DNA from: Edwardsiella tarda ATCC 15947 = NBRC 105688 | GTDB lineage: Bacteria > Pseudomonadota > Gammaproteobacteria > Enterobacterales > Enterobacteriaceae | Assembly (NCBI RefSeq): GCF_003113495.2 | Contig: NZ_CP084506.1 | Span: 1,550,001 to 1,614,000 of the forward strand | Direction of reading: 5' to 3' | Length of the DNA stretch: 64,000 nucleotides | Part shown: piece by piece, positions 39,116-47,687 of the stretch | Numbering within the stretch: the stretch's first letter is position 1 | Layout of the letters: each line of letters starts with the position of its first letter | Notes under the pieces: model-generated | Told to the model about the DNA's origin: nothing | Databases searched by the model: none | The model's input: only the letters and a program-made list of their open reading frames with translations | Program-made: the position numbers and the translations under genes

Positions 39116-41305
39116 TCAGGGCGCGGCCACCTCGAAGCGGTAGCTATTCTCCCCTAAGGTCTTGCCCTGGGCATCGTACAGGGTGGCGTAGAGCCACAGA
39201 TCTTGCTGATCGCGTGGTGTCGCCTGGATCTGGCGCAGTTTCTGCCCGCTGTCGGCGGGCAGGTCGAAGCGCAACTCACCGTGCTCTAGGCTGACCCCGC
39301 CTTGACGCAGCTGCCAAACCAGTCGACTGGCGGGATGGGCACGCCAGGTGTCGTTGATCGCCCACAATGCGGCGTGTCCCGGTTGGCCGACGCGCCAGGT
39401 CAGGGTGATCGGCTCGATGGAGGGCAGGATCGGCTGGAAGGCGCGCTGTAGGGCGAAGTAGCCCGGTTTCGGTTGGCGGGTATAGTCCACCACGGCCCAA
39501 TTCATGGAGGGCCAGCTCTCGCTGAACATGAACTGCATCAGGGTCGTGACCGGGCGGAAACGCTGCCGCCGATAACTTTCGCCGGCCAGTTGGATGATGT
39601 GCGCCTGATTCAGTTGGGTGTTATAGATAAAGCTCGCCAGATCCTTTCCTCGCTTGACACCCGCCAGGCCGAAGGTATTGCTCGGCTGGAAGTTGTGATA
39701 CATCCAGACGCGCCAGGCGGGATCGCGAGGATCGGTGCTGGCAGGCCAGCGGTCGGCGGGCGGGATGATGGTCATCAACGTCGGCAACGCGGGCAACGCC
39801 TGGGCGCCGAATTCGGTGATGATCGGGCGATAGGCGGGCTTTAAGACGTCGCTGATCTTGCCGAAGTACCAGCCTTGCCAGAAGTGCTCGTCGACCCGAG
39901 ACCAGGGATGCAGTCCGCGTGAGCTATCCTGCCCCAGCGCGTCGGCGACACGCTGAGCGAGCTGGCGGTTGAGGTTAGGCTGCCAGTCGGCGAACATCTC
40001 CTTCATCCAGGGAGCATTGAAGGGGGGCTCATTCTGTCCCACCCAGACGATGATGGCGGGGTGGGAGCCAAACTGGCGCACCAGAGCGGTAGCCTGACGG
40101 GCGGCTTCGGCGGCGAAGGCGGGCGAGTCGTCATAGCCCCACTGTAGCGGCATATCCTGCCAGAGCATCATGCCTAACTCGTCGGCTTGGCGGTAGAGGG
40201 CTTGGCCCGCCACATGGGCATGGATACGCACCGTATTGATATGGGCGCGTTTCATCAGCAACAGATCGCGCCGGTAGTCGGCGGCGCTGACCTGGCCGAG
40301 CCAGGGGGAGGCGATGTAGTTGGTGCCGCGTAGGAAGATGCGCTTGCCGTTGATATACCAGGCTTGTGTCGCGACATCTTGCCGGAATTGGCGGATCCCG
40401 GTGACCTGCTGCACGTCATCCATCATTCCGTGATCGTCGTTGAGGGCGACGCGCACCTGATAGAGCGCCGGGTAGCCATAACCGTCCGGCCACCAGCGTG
40501 TGACGCGCGGCAATGCCATCTGCGCCTCGAGGGTGCCGTCGCGTTGCAGCGTCACCGGCAAGGTCAGGCGGTAGTGACGGCCGACGAAGTTATAGGGGAT
40601 CATGCGCAAGGTGAGGGTGGCGGGCATGGCGGCCTGGGCGCGATAGTCCAGGCGCAGATTGAGCGTCGCCTGGCGGCCATCGGCGGAAAACCGCGGCGTC
40701 AGTAGCAGATTATCGATGGCGGCGCGTCGGCTGATCTTCAGGCGAACGGGCTGCCAGATCCCGCCGGAGTTGGCGTCTTGCCCCTGCGGTGACCAGGCGC
40801 CGCCGGGGCGCGTATCATGCTGGTTTAAGACTCCCTTGATGAGCTGCTTGTGTAACGGCCAAACCGTGCCCGGCGCCTCGAATGGGCTGTCGACGCGCAC
40901 CAGTAGGCGGTTATGGCGCTGTAGTGCCTCGCTGCCATCTAAGGCGAAGCGTTGAAAGTAGCCCTGATGAGCGCCGAGATAACGGCGATTGAGCCAGACA
41001 TCGGCGCGGTAATCGACGCCGTTAAAGATCAGCGTCGCCATGCGATCGGCGGCCAAGGGGGGTAGGGTAAACTCGCGCTGATACCAGAGTGCGCCTTGGT
41101 GATCCAGGCCCTGGCTATACCAGTTGGCCGGTACGCGCAGCGTCCGCCAGGCGCTTGCCGACGCGGGCAGGGTGGCGAGCGTGTCGAAGGGGGGATTGGC
41201 GTCATGCGTGCGCCAGGCGCCGTTCAGGCTCAAGGTCTGTGTCGTACCCGTCAGCGGGATCAGGATGAGCAGCAGTGCGCTCGGGAGGGACGGACAACGG
41301 GACAT
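39116..41305 (-). CDS. Secreted glycoside hydrolase family 2 protein
   Basis: 729 residues. Signal peptide MSRCPSLPSALLLILIPLTG, cleaved near 22-24. A sugar-binding sandwich (about 25-190, WYQREF, DVWLNRRYLG), an immunoglobulin-like domain (about 195-305) and a TIM barrel (about 310-600) follow, the standard GH2 order. The acid/base is E426 in VGQNEPP and the nucleophile E498 in ITEFGAQ. Overall closest in style to beta-mannosidase or exo-beta-glucosaminidase branches; substrate uncertain. The ATG at 41305 has AAGGAG five bases upstream. Last gene of the GT2/DUF3131 operon, so it may trim that polymer. Confidence 0.85.
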   Translation of the reverse strand: MSRCPSLPSALLLILIPLTGTTQTLSLNGAWRTHDANPPFDTLATLPASASAWRTLRVPANWYSQGLDHQGALWYQREFTLPPLAADRMATLIFNGVDYRADVWLNRRYLGAHQGYFQRFALDGSEALQRHNRLLVRVDSPFEAPGTVWPLHKQLIKGVLNQHDTRPGGAWSPQGQDANSGGIWQPVRLKISRRAAIDNLLLTPRFSADGRQATLNLRLDYRAQAAMPATLTLRMIPYNFVGRHYRLTLPVTLQRDGTLEAQMALPRVTRWWPDGYGYPALYQVRVALNDDHGMMDDVQQVTGIRQFRQDVATQAWYINGKRIFLRGTNYIASPWLGQVSAADYRRDLLLMKRAHINTVRIHAHVAGQALYRQADELGMMLWQDMPLQWGYDDSPAFAAEAARQATALVRQFGSHPAIIVWVGQNEPPFNAPWMKEMFADWQPNLNRQLAQRVADALGQDSSRGLHPWSRVDEHFWQGWYFGKISDVLKPAYRPIITEFGAQALPALPTLMTIIPPADRWPASTDPRDPAWRVWMYHNFQPSNTFGLAGVKRGKDLASFIYNTQLNQAHIIQLAGESYRRQRFRPVTTLMQFMFSESWPSMNWAVVDYTRQPKPGYFALQRAFQPILPSIEPITLTWRVGQPGHAALWAINDTWRAHPASRLVWQLRQGGVSLEHGELRFDLPADSGQKLRQIQATPRDQQDLWLYATLYDAQGKTLGENSYRFEVAAP

Positions 41306-41319
41306 GACGACTCCTTGGC

Positions 41320-42708
41320 TTAAGGTTGGCGCCCTTCCTGGGGCAGACAATGGCGTGGCCAGTTAAGGGGCTCGCGTAACAGGCTATCCAGATATCCCTT
41401 GGCCGCCGGCAAGCGGGGGATCAGCGGGCCGTTGTTCACCTTATACAGTAATGCTTCCAGCACCATGGCGTTGGTCGTGAGGGTCAGCGCGGGATTGTAT
41501 TGCGCGTTATTCTCGAAACGGCCTTCATACCAGCCGCGTTGCTCGTCGTACGGGAAGCGGCCCAGCCGCATCAGGGCGTCGGTGTAGGGGCTGTCCCACA
41601 GTACCCACAGGCCGAATACCGCGCGGGTGGCGATCAGCGCCAGCTCGGGGCGATATTGCCCCGTCTCTGTGAGGACGTTCCAGGGATAGCCGTTGGCGAA
41701 GATCGCGTTATCGACGCGCCATGGCGCCTGGTTGAGCACATAGCTGGCGCGCGCGGTGAGTACGCCTTGGCTCTGCCAACGCCAGGCCTGCGCCTGGTAG
41801 ACCGCCTGGGCGCGTTGGCGTAGGTCGTGCAGGGAGAGCGCCGCCTTGCCCGGCGGCGTCCAGTTGAACTCTAGCCCGGCCAGCAGGTAGGGGATGCCAT
41901 CGGCGCTGAGGTTACCGCCGCCCAGGCGTGGGTCGCGCGTGCCGACATCGACCTGGTTCGGGCCGATGATGATCGTCTTATAGGGGGGATTGGCGCTGCG
42001 CTGGGCATCGAAGCCCCATAGCCCCATGGCGGCGGCGGCATACTGGCTCTGCGCCACATCGGTGATGGGCTGGGTTTGCCAGCGCCCATCTCGCCGCTCG
42101 CCATCCAATAGCCGTCCCTGCGCATCGAGCAGTGGGCAGAAGTTCCAGCCGAGGAGCAGACGATCGACAAACTCACCGTACTGCGGTGCCTCGATGGTGA
42201 CCAGGCGCAACCCCAGCAGCAGGCGTGCGATGCCGACGGCCGACCAACTGTCGCCGCTGGGCTGATGCGCCGCGTTGACCATGGTGAGATGCTGGGTGTC
42301 GTAGTAGCGGTTAGGGAGTCCCTGTTCGGTAAGCGGCAGACGGCTGAGGGTGGCCAGCAGGGTGGAGAGGCGCTGATCGAATCCCGCCTCATCCAACAGC
42401 CCTAGCCGGCGCGCGGCGACCAACGCTACCAGGGTGTCGCCGATCTGGCCGCTGCCGATCACCGGGTAGTTATCCTGGCCGTTGACCAGCGCGCTGGCGG
42501 GTTGGTTATTGTTCTGGAAGTAGCGCCAGGCGATGGCGGCCCAACGTTGCTCCTCAAGGCTGAGGGCGCCCAGGCGTCCGGCGTGATGCCAGCCACCGTG
42601 ACTCAGGTAGCGCCAGGCATTATCCAGCGGGGCGACCCCGCCCGGCAGCAGCCAGGCGGTTAGCGCCAGCACGGCGATGATGGCGAGACCGGTTAGGGTT
42701 TTAAGCAT
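41320..42708 (-). CDS. DUF3131-type protein 1 of 3
   Basis: 462 residues from ATG 42708 (MLKTLTGLAIIAVLALTAW), with an N-terminal membrane anchor or signal. The rest is a helix-rich domain repeated in the next two genes. Shared marks are RWAAIAWRYFQNNNQPASALVNGQDNYP, GQIGDTLVALVAARRLGLLDEAGFDQRL, AAMGLWGFD, and WVLWDSPYTDALM. DUF3131 proteins resemble (alpha/alpha)6 glycosidases, but no activity is established that I know of. It overlaps the previous gene by 16 bp and ends 14 bp before the GH2 start. Probably acts in the periplasm on the GT2 product. Confidence 0.78.
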   Translation of the reverse strand: MLKTLTGLAIIAVLALTAWLLPGGVAPLDNAWRYLSHGGWHHAGRLGALSLEEQRWAAIAWRYFQNNNQPASALVNGQDNYPVIGSGQIGDTLVALVAARRLGLLDEAGFDQRLSTLLATLSRLPLTEQGLPNRYYDTQHLTMVNAAHQPSGDSWSAVGIARLLLGLRLVTIEAPQYGEFVDRLLLGWNFCPLLDAQGRLLDGERRDGRWQTQPITDVAQSQYAAAAMGLWGFDAQRSANPPYKTIIIGPNQVDVGTRDPRLGGGNLSADGIPYLLAGLEFNWTPPGKAALSLHDLRQRAQAVYQAQAWRWQSQGVLTARASYVLNQAPWRVDNAIFANGYPWNVLTETGQYRPELALIATRAVFGLWVLWDSPYTDALMRLGRFPYDEQRGWYEGRFENNAQYNPALTLTTNAMVLEALLYKVNNGPLIPRLPAAKGYLDSLLREPLNWPRHCLPQEGRQP

Positions 42709-44267
42709 GAGGCGCTGACCAGTGGCAGTTGAATCGGGGCATCGAGGGTACACTGCGCACACTGACAACTTGGGCAGGCCGGCGCGTTGCGTAGGGCGAT
42801 CCCCTGCTGTTTACACCAACTGGTTTGCTTAGGCGTGGCCGCTAGGAAGGGGCGGCTACGCGCCTGGTTGCTCTCGTCGAAGGCATTGAGCAGCGTCTTC
42901 TCCCATAATGATGGCACCGGCACGTGGTCGTCCGCGCCGGTTGGCCGTGGCGGCAGCAGGTGACCCTGTTTCTTAAACAGGAGCGCCTCCAGCATGATTC
43001 CGTTGTTATTGGCGGTGAACTCCTTGATCGGGCCGCTGCCATTTTCGTATAGCCCCTCGTAGAACCCCTTCGTGGCATCGTTGGCATTCTCAATCGTATT
43101 GAATAGCAGATCAGTGTAAGGCGATTGCCACAGCGCCCACATCCCCAGCGCCGCCTTTAGCGAGACGGCGGCGTCTTCTGGGGTGTAGACCCCCTTATCG
43201 GTGAGAGTGTTCCAATCGTAGCCATCGGAGAAGACCGTGTCGTAAACGAAGTAGGGCGCGCGGTCTAATTGATGCTCGGAGCGGGCGGTGACGATGCCGG
43301 CGATCTGATAACGGTTTTCCTGCGCCTGATAGACCCGGTTGGCGAAGTCATGTATCCAGGGGTGGGTCTCTGCGTCGTTGCCCGCGGCCGGCGTGCTGGC
43401 CTTATTCCAACCTAACTCCATGCCGTACAGCACATATGGCTCGGTGGTGACATAGTTGTGTTGCTGGGTCGGGCGCGGATCGCGCGAGTCGTAGGGCACC
43501 AGGACACAGTAGATATCGGCCAATTGATAGGGCTCGGCACGAGAGGCTTGGCAGGTATTGAAGCCCCACAGCTGGAAACCGGCGGCGGCGTACTCTTCAT
43601 ACCCCAGTCGCCCCTCTTGAACATAGAGGGGTTGATTTTTGTCGTCGAGTATCGCGCCATACAGCGTGCCGCAGGGATCGATGATATGGCTGAAGTCCCA
43701 GCGTAGCACCAGGTTGTCGATATCGTTGGCGTACTCCGGGTAGCGCTCCTTGACGATTTTGAGCCAGATCAGCATGCGCCCCAGATCCAATGCGGAGAAG
43801 CCGATCTCGCCCGGCTGGTTGATATAGTTAACCTTTTGGGCGGTGATGGTGTTGTAAGCCTTGTTCGGCGCCTGATTCTGGAACAGCGCCAGGTTATTCA
43901 GCGTCGCCAGCAGTTTGATCATCCGTTGATCGAACTCGCTCTTATTCACCAGCCCCAGTTCACGCGCCGCCACCAGCGCCGCAAGGTAGGAGGCCGTGTC
44001 CCACATGGTGGTAGAGGGATAGGCGTTAGCGGCGTTCACCAGGCCGGTAGTCGGTTGGTAGTTGGTGACGAAGTAGGCCCGGGCCTTCTGCGCCACCGCC
44101 ATTTCTTGCGCAGTCAGTTCGCCATGCCGTGCCGGGTAACCGGCCGCCGGTAGAATACTCATGTCGCTGGCCTGTGTCGCGGGCGCAAGGAGCACCAGCA
44201 GTAGCGTCAGCCACAGCCCGCCTAGCAGGCGTAAGAGAGAAGCGGAGTTTGACGTTGGCAGTGACAT
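42693..44267 (-). CDS. DUF3131-type protein 2 of 3, with Cys-rich tail
   Basis: 524 residues. A clear signal peptide (LRLLGGLWLTLLLVLLAPATQA, about 10-33) shows export. The DUF3131 core includes ARAYFVTNYQPTTGLVNAANAYP, WDTASYLAALVAARELGLV, GFQLWGFNTCQAS and MWALWQSPYTDLL. The tail (about 483-524) holds CPSCQCAQC at 498-506, which could bind metal or form disulfides. The ATG at 44267 has AAGGA six bases before it; the ATG at 44273 is too close to that site. Longest of the three paralogues. Confidence 0.8.
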   Translation of the reverse strand: MSLPTSNSASLLRLLGGLWLTLLLVLLAPATQASDMSILPAAGYPARHGELTAQEMAVAQKARAYFVTNYQPTTGLVNAANAYPSTTMWDTASYLAALVAARELGLVNKSEFDQRMIKLLATLNNLALFQNQAPNKAYNTITAQKVNYINQPGEIGFSALDLGRMLIWLKIVKERYPEYANDIDNLVLRWDFSHIIDPCGTLYGAILDDKNQPLYVQEGRLGYEEYAAAGFQLWGFNTCQASRAEPYQLADIYCVLVPYDSRDPRPTQQHNYVTTEPYVLYGMELGWNKASTPAAGNDAETHPWIHDFANRVYQAQENRYQIAGIVTARSEHQLDRAPYFVYDTVFSDGYDWNTLTDKGVYTPEDAAVSLKAALGMWALWQSPYTDLLFNTIENANDATKGFYEGLYENGSGPIKEFTANNNGIMLEALLFKKQGHLLPPRPTGADDHVPVPSLWEKTLLNAFDESNQARSRPFLAATPKQTSWCKQQGIALRNAPACPSCQCAQCTLDAPIQLPLVSASCLKP

Positions 44268-44284
44268 AGGCATTCCTTATCGCA

Positions 44285-45640
44285 TCATTGCGTCTGTACG
44301 CTCGTCGTGCCGGTGGCGAGCGTTGCATCGGGAGACTGGCAGTAGGCACACAAAAGCGGCCCCTGTATCTGGTATAGCAGACTTTCCAGGATCAGCGCGT
44401 TGGTCGCGGCGCTTAACACCGGACTGGCCGTGCCGTCGAGGCGTACCCCATCACGCCAACCCCGACCGGGAACGGGCAGCGATTGAACCTGTTGGCGCAG
44501 GAGGGTGCTCCACGGCGAGTCAAAGAGGGCATGCCAGCCGAAGGCGGCCTGGGTCGAGAGCTGCAACACCTGGCCCGGTGGCGTGAGCGCGCCGGTTAGC
44601 GCGGAAGGCGCGGCGCCCTCGCGTGCATCGAAGATGAAGTTTTTACCAGTCTGGGGGTTATAACGGCTCTGTTGCGCCTGGATAATGCGCCAGGTCACGG
44701 CCGCATTATCCAGTCCGAAACCATACTCCAGCGCAGACAAGAGATAGGGGGCCATCACGATCAGCGGGTGGCGGGTGGCGCGTAGCGTGATCACCTCATC
44801 ATAAGGTAGTGCCGTCGCATCGATCTGGTCATCATCGGACTGGATGACCCCATTCACATCGATGGTACGCTGCCCGCTCAGCGGTTGTTGCAGGATGATG
44901 CCCGCGCTGGGCGCCAGACCGCTCAGGGCCGACTGTAGATAGAGACGATAACCCAGCCCCGCCGCACCGCTTCGGCTGATCAGCCGCCAGCGTGGGGCGT
45001 GGCGCAGGGCATAGGGGGCATAGGGGCGCTGTTGAAAGAGGTGGGCTAACTGCCAGCCGGAGAGGAGGCGATTGATCGCCACCCCCTGTTCGGGGTAGTG
45101 GTTACGACAGGCCTGTAGCGCGCTGAGCAAGCGGCCGATGTCGGCGGCGGACCAGGTAATGCCCCCCTCATCCTGCTGCGGATAGGGCCGTAGGCTGATG
45201 CTGTCATAGTACTGCCAGGGGAGTTGGCGCGCGGAGAGCGGCAGGGTGGCCAAGGCCTGTAGCGTCGCCGTGAGACGGCGATCGAACTCGGCACGGCTGA
45301 TGATCCCTAATCGCTCGGCGGCCAGGGTCGCCATCAGTTGATCGCCGATGCTCCACAGGCTGACATAGGATTGCCGGTCCAGGGCGTTAACCAGGCCACT
45401 GGCTTGAGTATTGTTGACGAAATACTGCCAGGCGATACGTGCGCCAATCGCCTCTTGAAAGCTGAGGGCCCGCGCCGGCGGCAGGGCGGGAAAATCGGTG
45501 CCGAGGTTCTGGGGTGTCAGGGGAATGGCGGGAGGCGGCTGATGGCGCTCGACATAGAGTACGATGCCCAATGCCAATAGGAAGCCGCACAGGGTGGCGA
45601 TGTAGCTTCTGGCCCGGAGTAAATTGGTCGATAGTGCCAT
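44285..45640 (-). CDS. DUF3131-type protein 3 of 3
   Basis: 451 residues from ATG 45640, with a single N-terminal membrane segment (SYIATLCGFLLALGIVLYV, about 12-30) acting as anchor. The core repeats the family pattern: ARIAWQYFVNNTQASGLVNALDRQSY, WSIGDQLMATLAAERLGII, FGWHALFDSPWSTLL. A CAYC motif lies near the C-terminus, partly echoing the Cys-rich tail of paralogue 2. It starts two bases before the stop codon frame of the GT2 gene ends, so the two are coupled. Confidence 0.78.
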   Translation of the reverse strand: MALSTNLLRARSYIATLCGFLLALGIVLYVERHQPPPAIPLTPQNLGTDFPALPPARALSFQEAIGARIAWQYFVNNTQASGLVNALDRQSYVSLWSIGDQLMATLAAERLGIISRAEFDRRLTATLQALATLPLSARQLPWQYYDSISLRPYPQQDEGGITWSAADIGRLLSALQACRNHYPEQGVAINRLLSGWQLAHLFQQRPYAPYALRHAPRWRLISRSGAAGLGYRLYLQSALSGLAPSAGIILQQPLSGQRTIDVNGVIQSDDDQIDATALPYDEVITLRATRHPLIVMAPYLLSALEYGFGLDNAAVTWRIIQAQQSRYNPQTGKNFIFDAREGAAPSALTGALTPPGQVLQLSTQAAFGWHALFDSPWSTLLRQQVQSLPVPGRGWRDGVRLDGTASPVLSAATNALILESLLYQIQGPLLCAYCQSPDATLATGTTSVQTQ

Positions 45641-45641
45641 C

Positions 45642-47480
45642 TCAGCACTCCCTGCTGTCAGCGGCGTCGGCGTCGCTATCATGGGCCGGCGGTTGCCAGA
45701 GCGCGGCGAGGATCATCGGCATCATCGCCAGGATGTTCATCACGCTCCAGAAGATATTGATGATGTAGCCCGAGGGGTCGACGATGTTGCCCCAGGCCAG
45801 TTGTAGGGCACCCCAGCACAAGGCGAGTAAGGTCAGTATGACGATCGCCAGTTGCGGTTTGACCAGTGCCAGGAAGTTACCCTGCTGGCGCTCTTTCGGG
45901 GTGACGCGAAAGCGGATCTTTTCGCCGCGGAGCACGTTATCCAGCGCGCGCAGGTTCATGGAGAACAGCGCCAGATAGGAGGCCTTACCGTTCCAGGCCG
46001 AGATCCCCCAGGTACCGAACATAAACGCCAGCTCGCACAGGACCAGGTAGGGAACGAAATGGAGGTAAAAGGGGGTGGAGTAGGTCGACAGGGGTGGAAT
46101 CCCGCTAAACAGGTAGATTAACGGGGCGATCAGGAAGATCAGGTTCCAGGTGCAGGCCAGATACGACCAGAAGGTGGCGCCGTAGAGCAACTTCTGCGCC
46201 CAGGAGAGGCGCAGTTGACGGCTGAAGAGGACCTCGTCGTGCAGCAAGATATCTAGGGAGCCAGCGGCATACTTGAAGCGCTGGATCATCCAGGTCTGCA
46301 GATCCTGCGGCGATAGCATCTTGGATTCGATCTGCGGATGCATCACCGAACGCCAAGGGTGCTCCAGGTCGCCATGCAGCATGATCGAGGTGTAGATATC
46401 TTCGGAGACATGAAAACGGTAGGGCATCAACTCCATGTCATAGGCGACGTGCGGCAGCATGGCCTGCTGCAGATCCTGACGTAGCTGCGGGTTGGCGATA
46501 TCGTCGGTGTAGCGGGCGATCTCGCTCTCGATGTCCAAGGCGTATTGGCGCAGCGCGGTTTGCATGATGGCCTCGCGCCGGTGGATCGAGGCGGCGCCGC
46601 AGCAAAAAGAGGCATAGGCTCGGTTACGCCGCCGCTGAATGATGTCGTAGAACATCTGCGGATCGTTGAGAAAGGGATCTTCGCCGACGCGGATCGGCCC
46701 GACCAGTCGCTCGATGCCGCGCCCCAGCCATTGGCCCAATCGTCCGCCCCGGCGCGCCAGCCAGTGGGGCAGCGGCGTCCCCTCCGCCAGATCGTAGAAC
46801 CACTGCGGCGTTTGTACCCAGGCGACCTTAGGATCACGAAAGTAGCCCAGGGTGTGACTCAATAGGGTGGGAAACACCCGGGTATCGGCGTCGCAGATGA
46901 CGATGAAATCACCGTCGGTCTGCTCGATGCCGTTGCGCAGGTTTCCGGCCTTAAAGCCAGCATTGTTGTCACGTGTCAGGTAGTTTACCCCCTCTTGGCT
47001 GGCAACCTGACGCATCGTCTCCCGCCGGCCATCGTCCAGCACGTGGATCTTGTAGTCGAGGGGATGGGGGTAGACCAGCCGCTTGGCATCCTGGATGGAG
47101 AGGCGCACCAGCTCGGGATCTTCCGAATAGGTGGCGATAAACAGATCGACCTTGAGGGGGCGCGGCATCAAGCCATCCGCCTGCGCCAGGCATTGCGTGA
47201 TGTCGTCAGGTGCCGGCTGCGGCAGGGGATCACGGGTTTGCCAGAGGTTGAAGGTAAACAGGCAGGTGCCGATATAGGCCAGCGTTTCGGCCAGCGCCAG
47301 CGGGACGGCGTACCACAGCGCCTCATAATTCAGCGAATCCATCCAACGCCAGCGGATATAGTTGGCGCCGAGCAGCAGCGCCGCGATGATCAGCATCTGC
47401 CAGAGAAACTCGACGCCGGGATGATGGGCGAGGGGAGCGGGGGGACGGCGTTTCTCAAATGGAGAAAAATAAAAATACAT
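45642..47480 (-). CDS. Cellulose-synthase-like family 2 glycosyltransferase
   Basis: Membrane processive beta-glycosyltransferase of 612 residues. Two N-terminal helices (about 24-42 and 55-78), a cytoplasmic GT-A domain (about 110-415) and several C-terminal helices (about 425-600) give the BcsA topology. Catalytic marks: D149/D150 in VLDDGRRE, DAD at 197-199, D361 in VSEDIYTS, and QRFKYA at 400-405 in place of the usual QxxRW. There is no PilZ domain, so no direct c-di-GMP control. First gene of the operon; GGAG lies six bases before the ATG. Donor sugar unknown. Confidence 0.88.
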   Translation of the reverse strand: MYFYFSPFEKRRPPAPLAHHPGVEFLWQMLIIAALLLGANYIRWRWMDSLNYEALWYAVPLALAETLAYIGTCLFTFNLWQTRDPLPQPAPDDITQCLAQADGLMPRPLKVDLFIATYSEDPELVRLSIQDAKRLVYPHPLDYKIHVLDDGRRETMRQVASQEGVNYLTRDNNAGFKAGNLRNGIEQTDGDFIVICDADTRVFPTLLSHTLGYFRDPKVAWVQTPQWFYDLAEGTPLPHWLARRGGRLGQWLGRGIERLVGPIRVGEDPFLNDPQMFYDIIQRRRNRAYASFCCGAASIHRREAIMQTALRQYALDIESEIARYTDDIANPQLRQDLQQAMLPHVAYDMELMPYRFHVSEDIYTSIMLHGDLEHPWRSVMHPQIESKMLSPQDLQTWMIQRFKYAAGSLDILLHDEVLFSRQLRLSWAQKLLYGATFWSYLACTWNLIFLIAPLIYLFSGIPPLSTYSTPFYLHFVPYLVLCELAFMFGTWGISAWNGKASYLALFSMNLRALDNVLRGEKIRFRVTPKERQQGNFLALVKPQLAIVILTLLALCWGALQLAWGNIVDPSGYIINIFWSVMNILAMMPMILAALWQPPAHDSDADAADSREC

Positions 47481-47687
47481 GGCAGTCTCCCTGGCTCCAC
47501 GTTACCGCGATCTCGCTGGTATTAATCAGTGTAGCGCAGGCGCGTAAGGCGACAAGAAAACTGTATCGATCACGCTTTAAGCCAAGATTCAACGGATTAG
47601 CGGCCTAGGCGGCATCAGCGGATTTGGCGTTTTAGCCCGACTGTTTCTACACTGCAAGAGGAGTGGCCGACAGGGCCTCGGCGCTGA

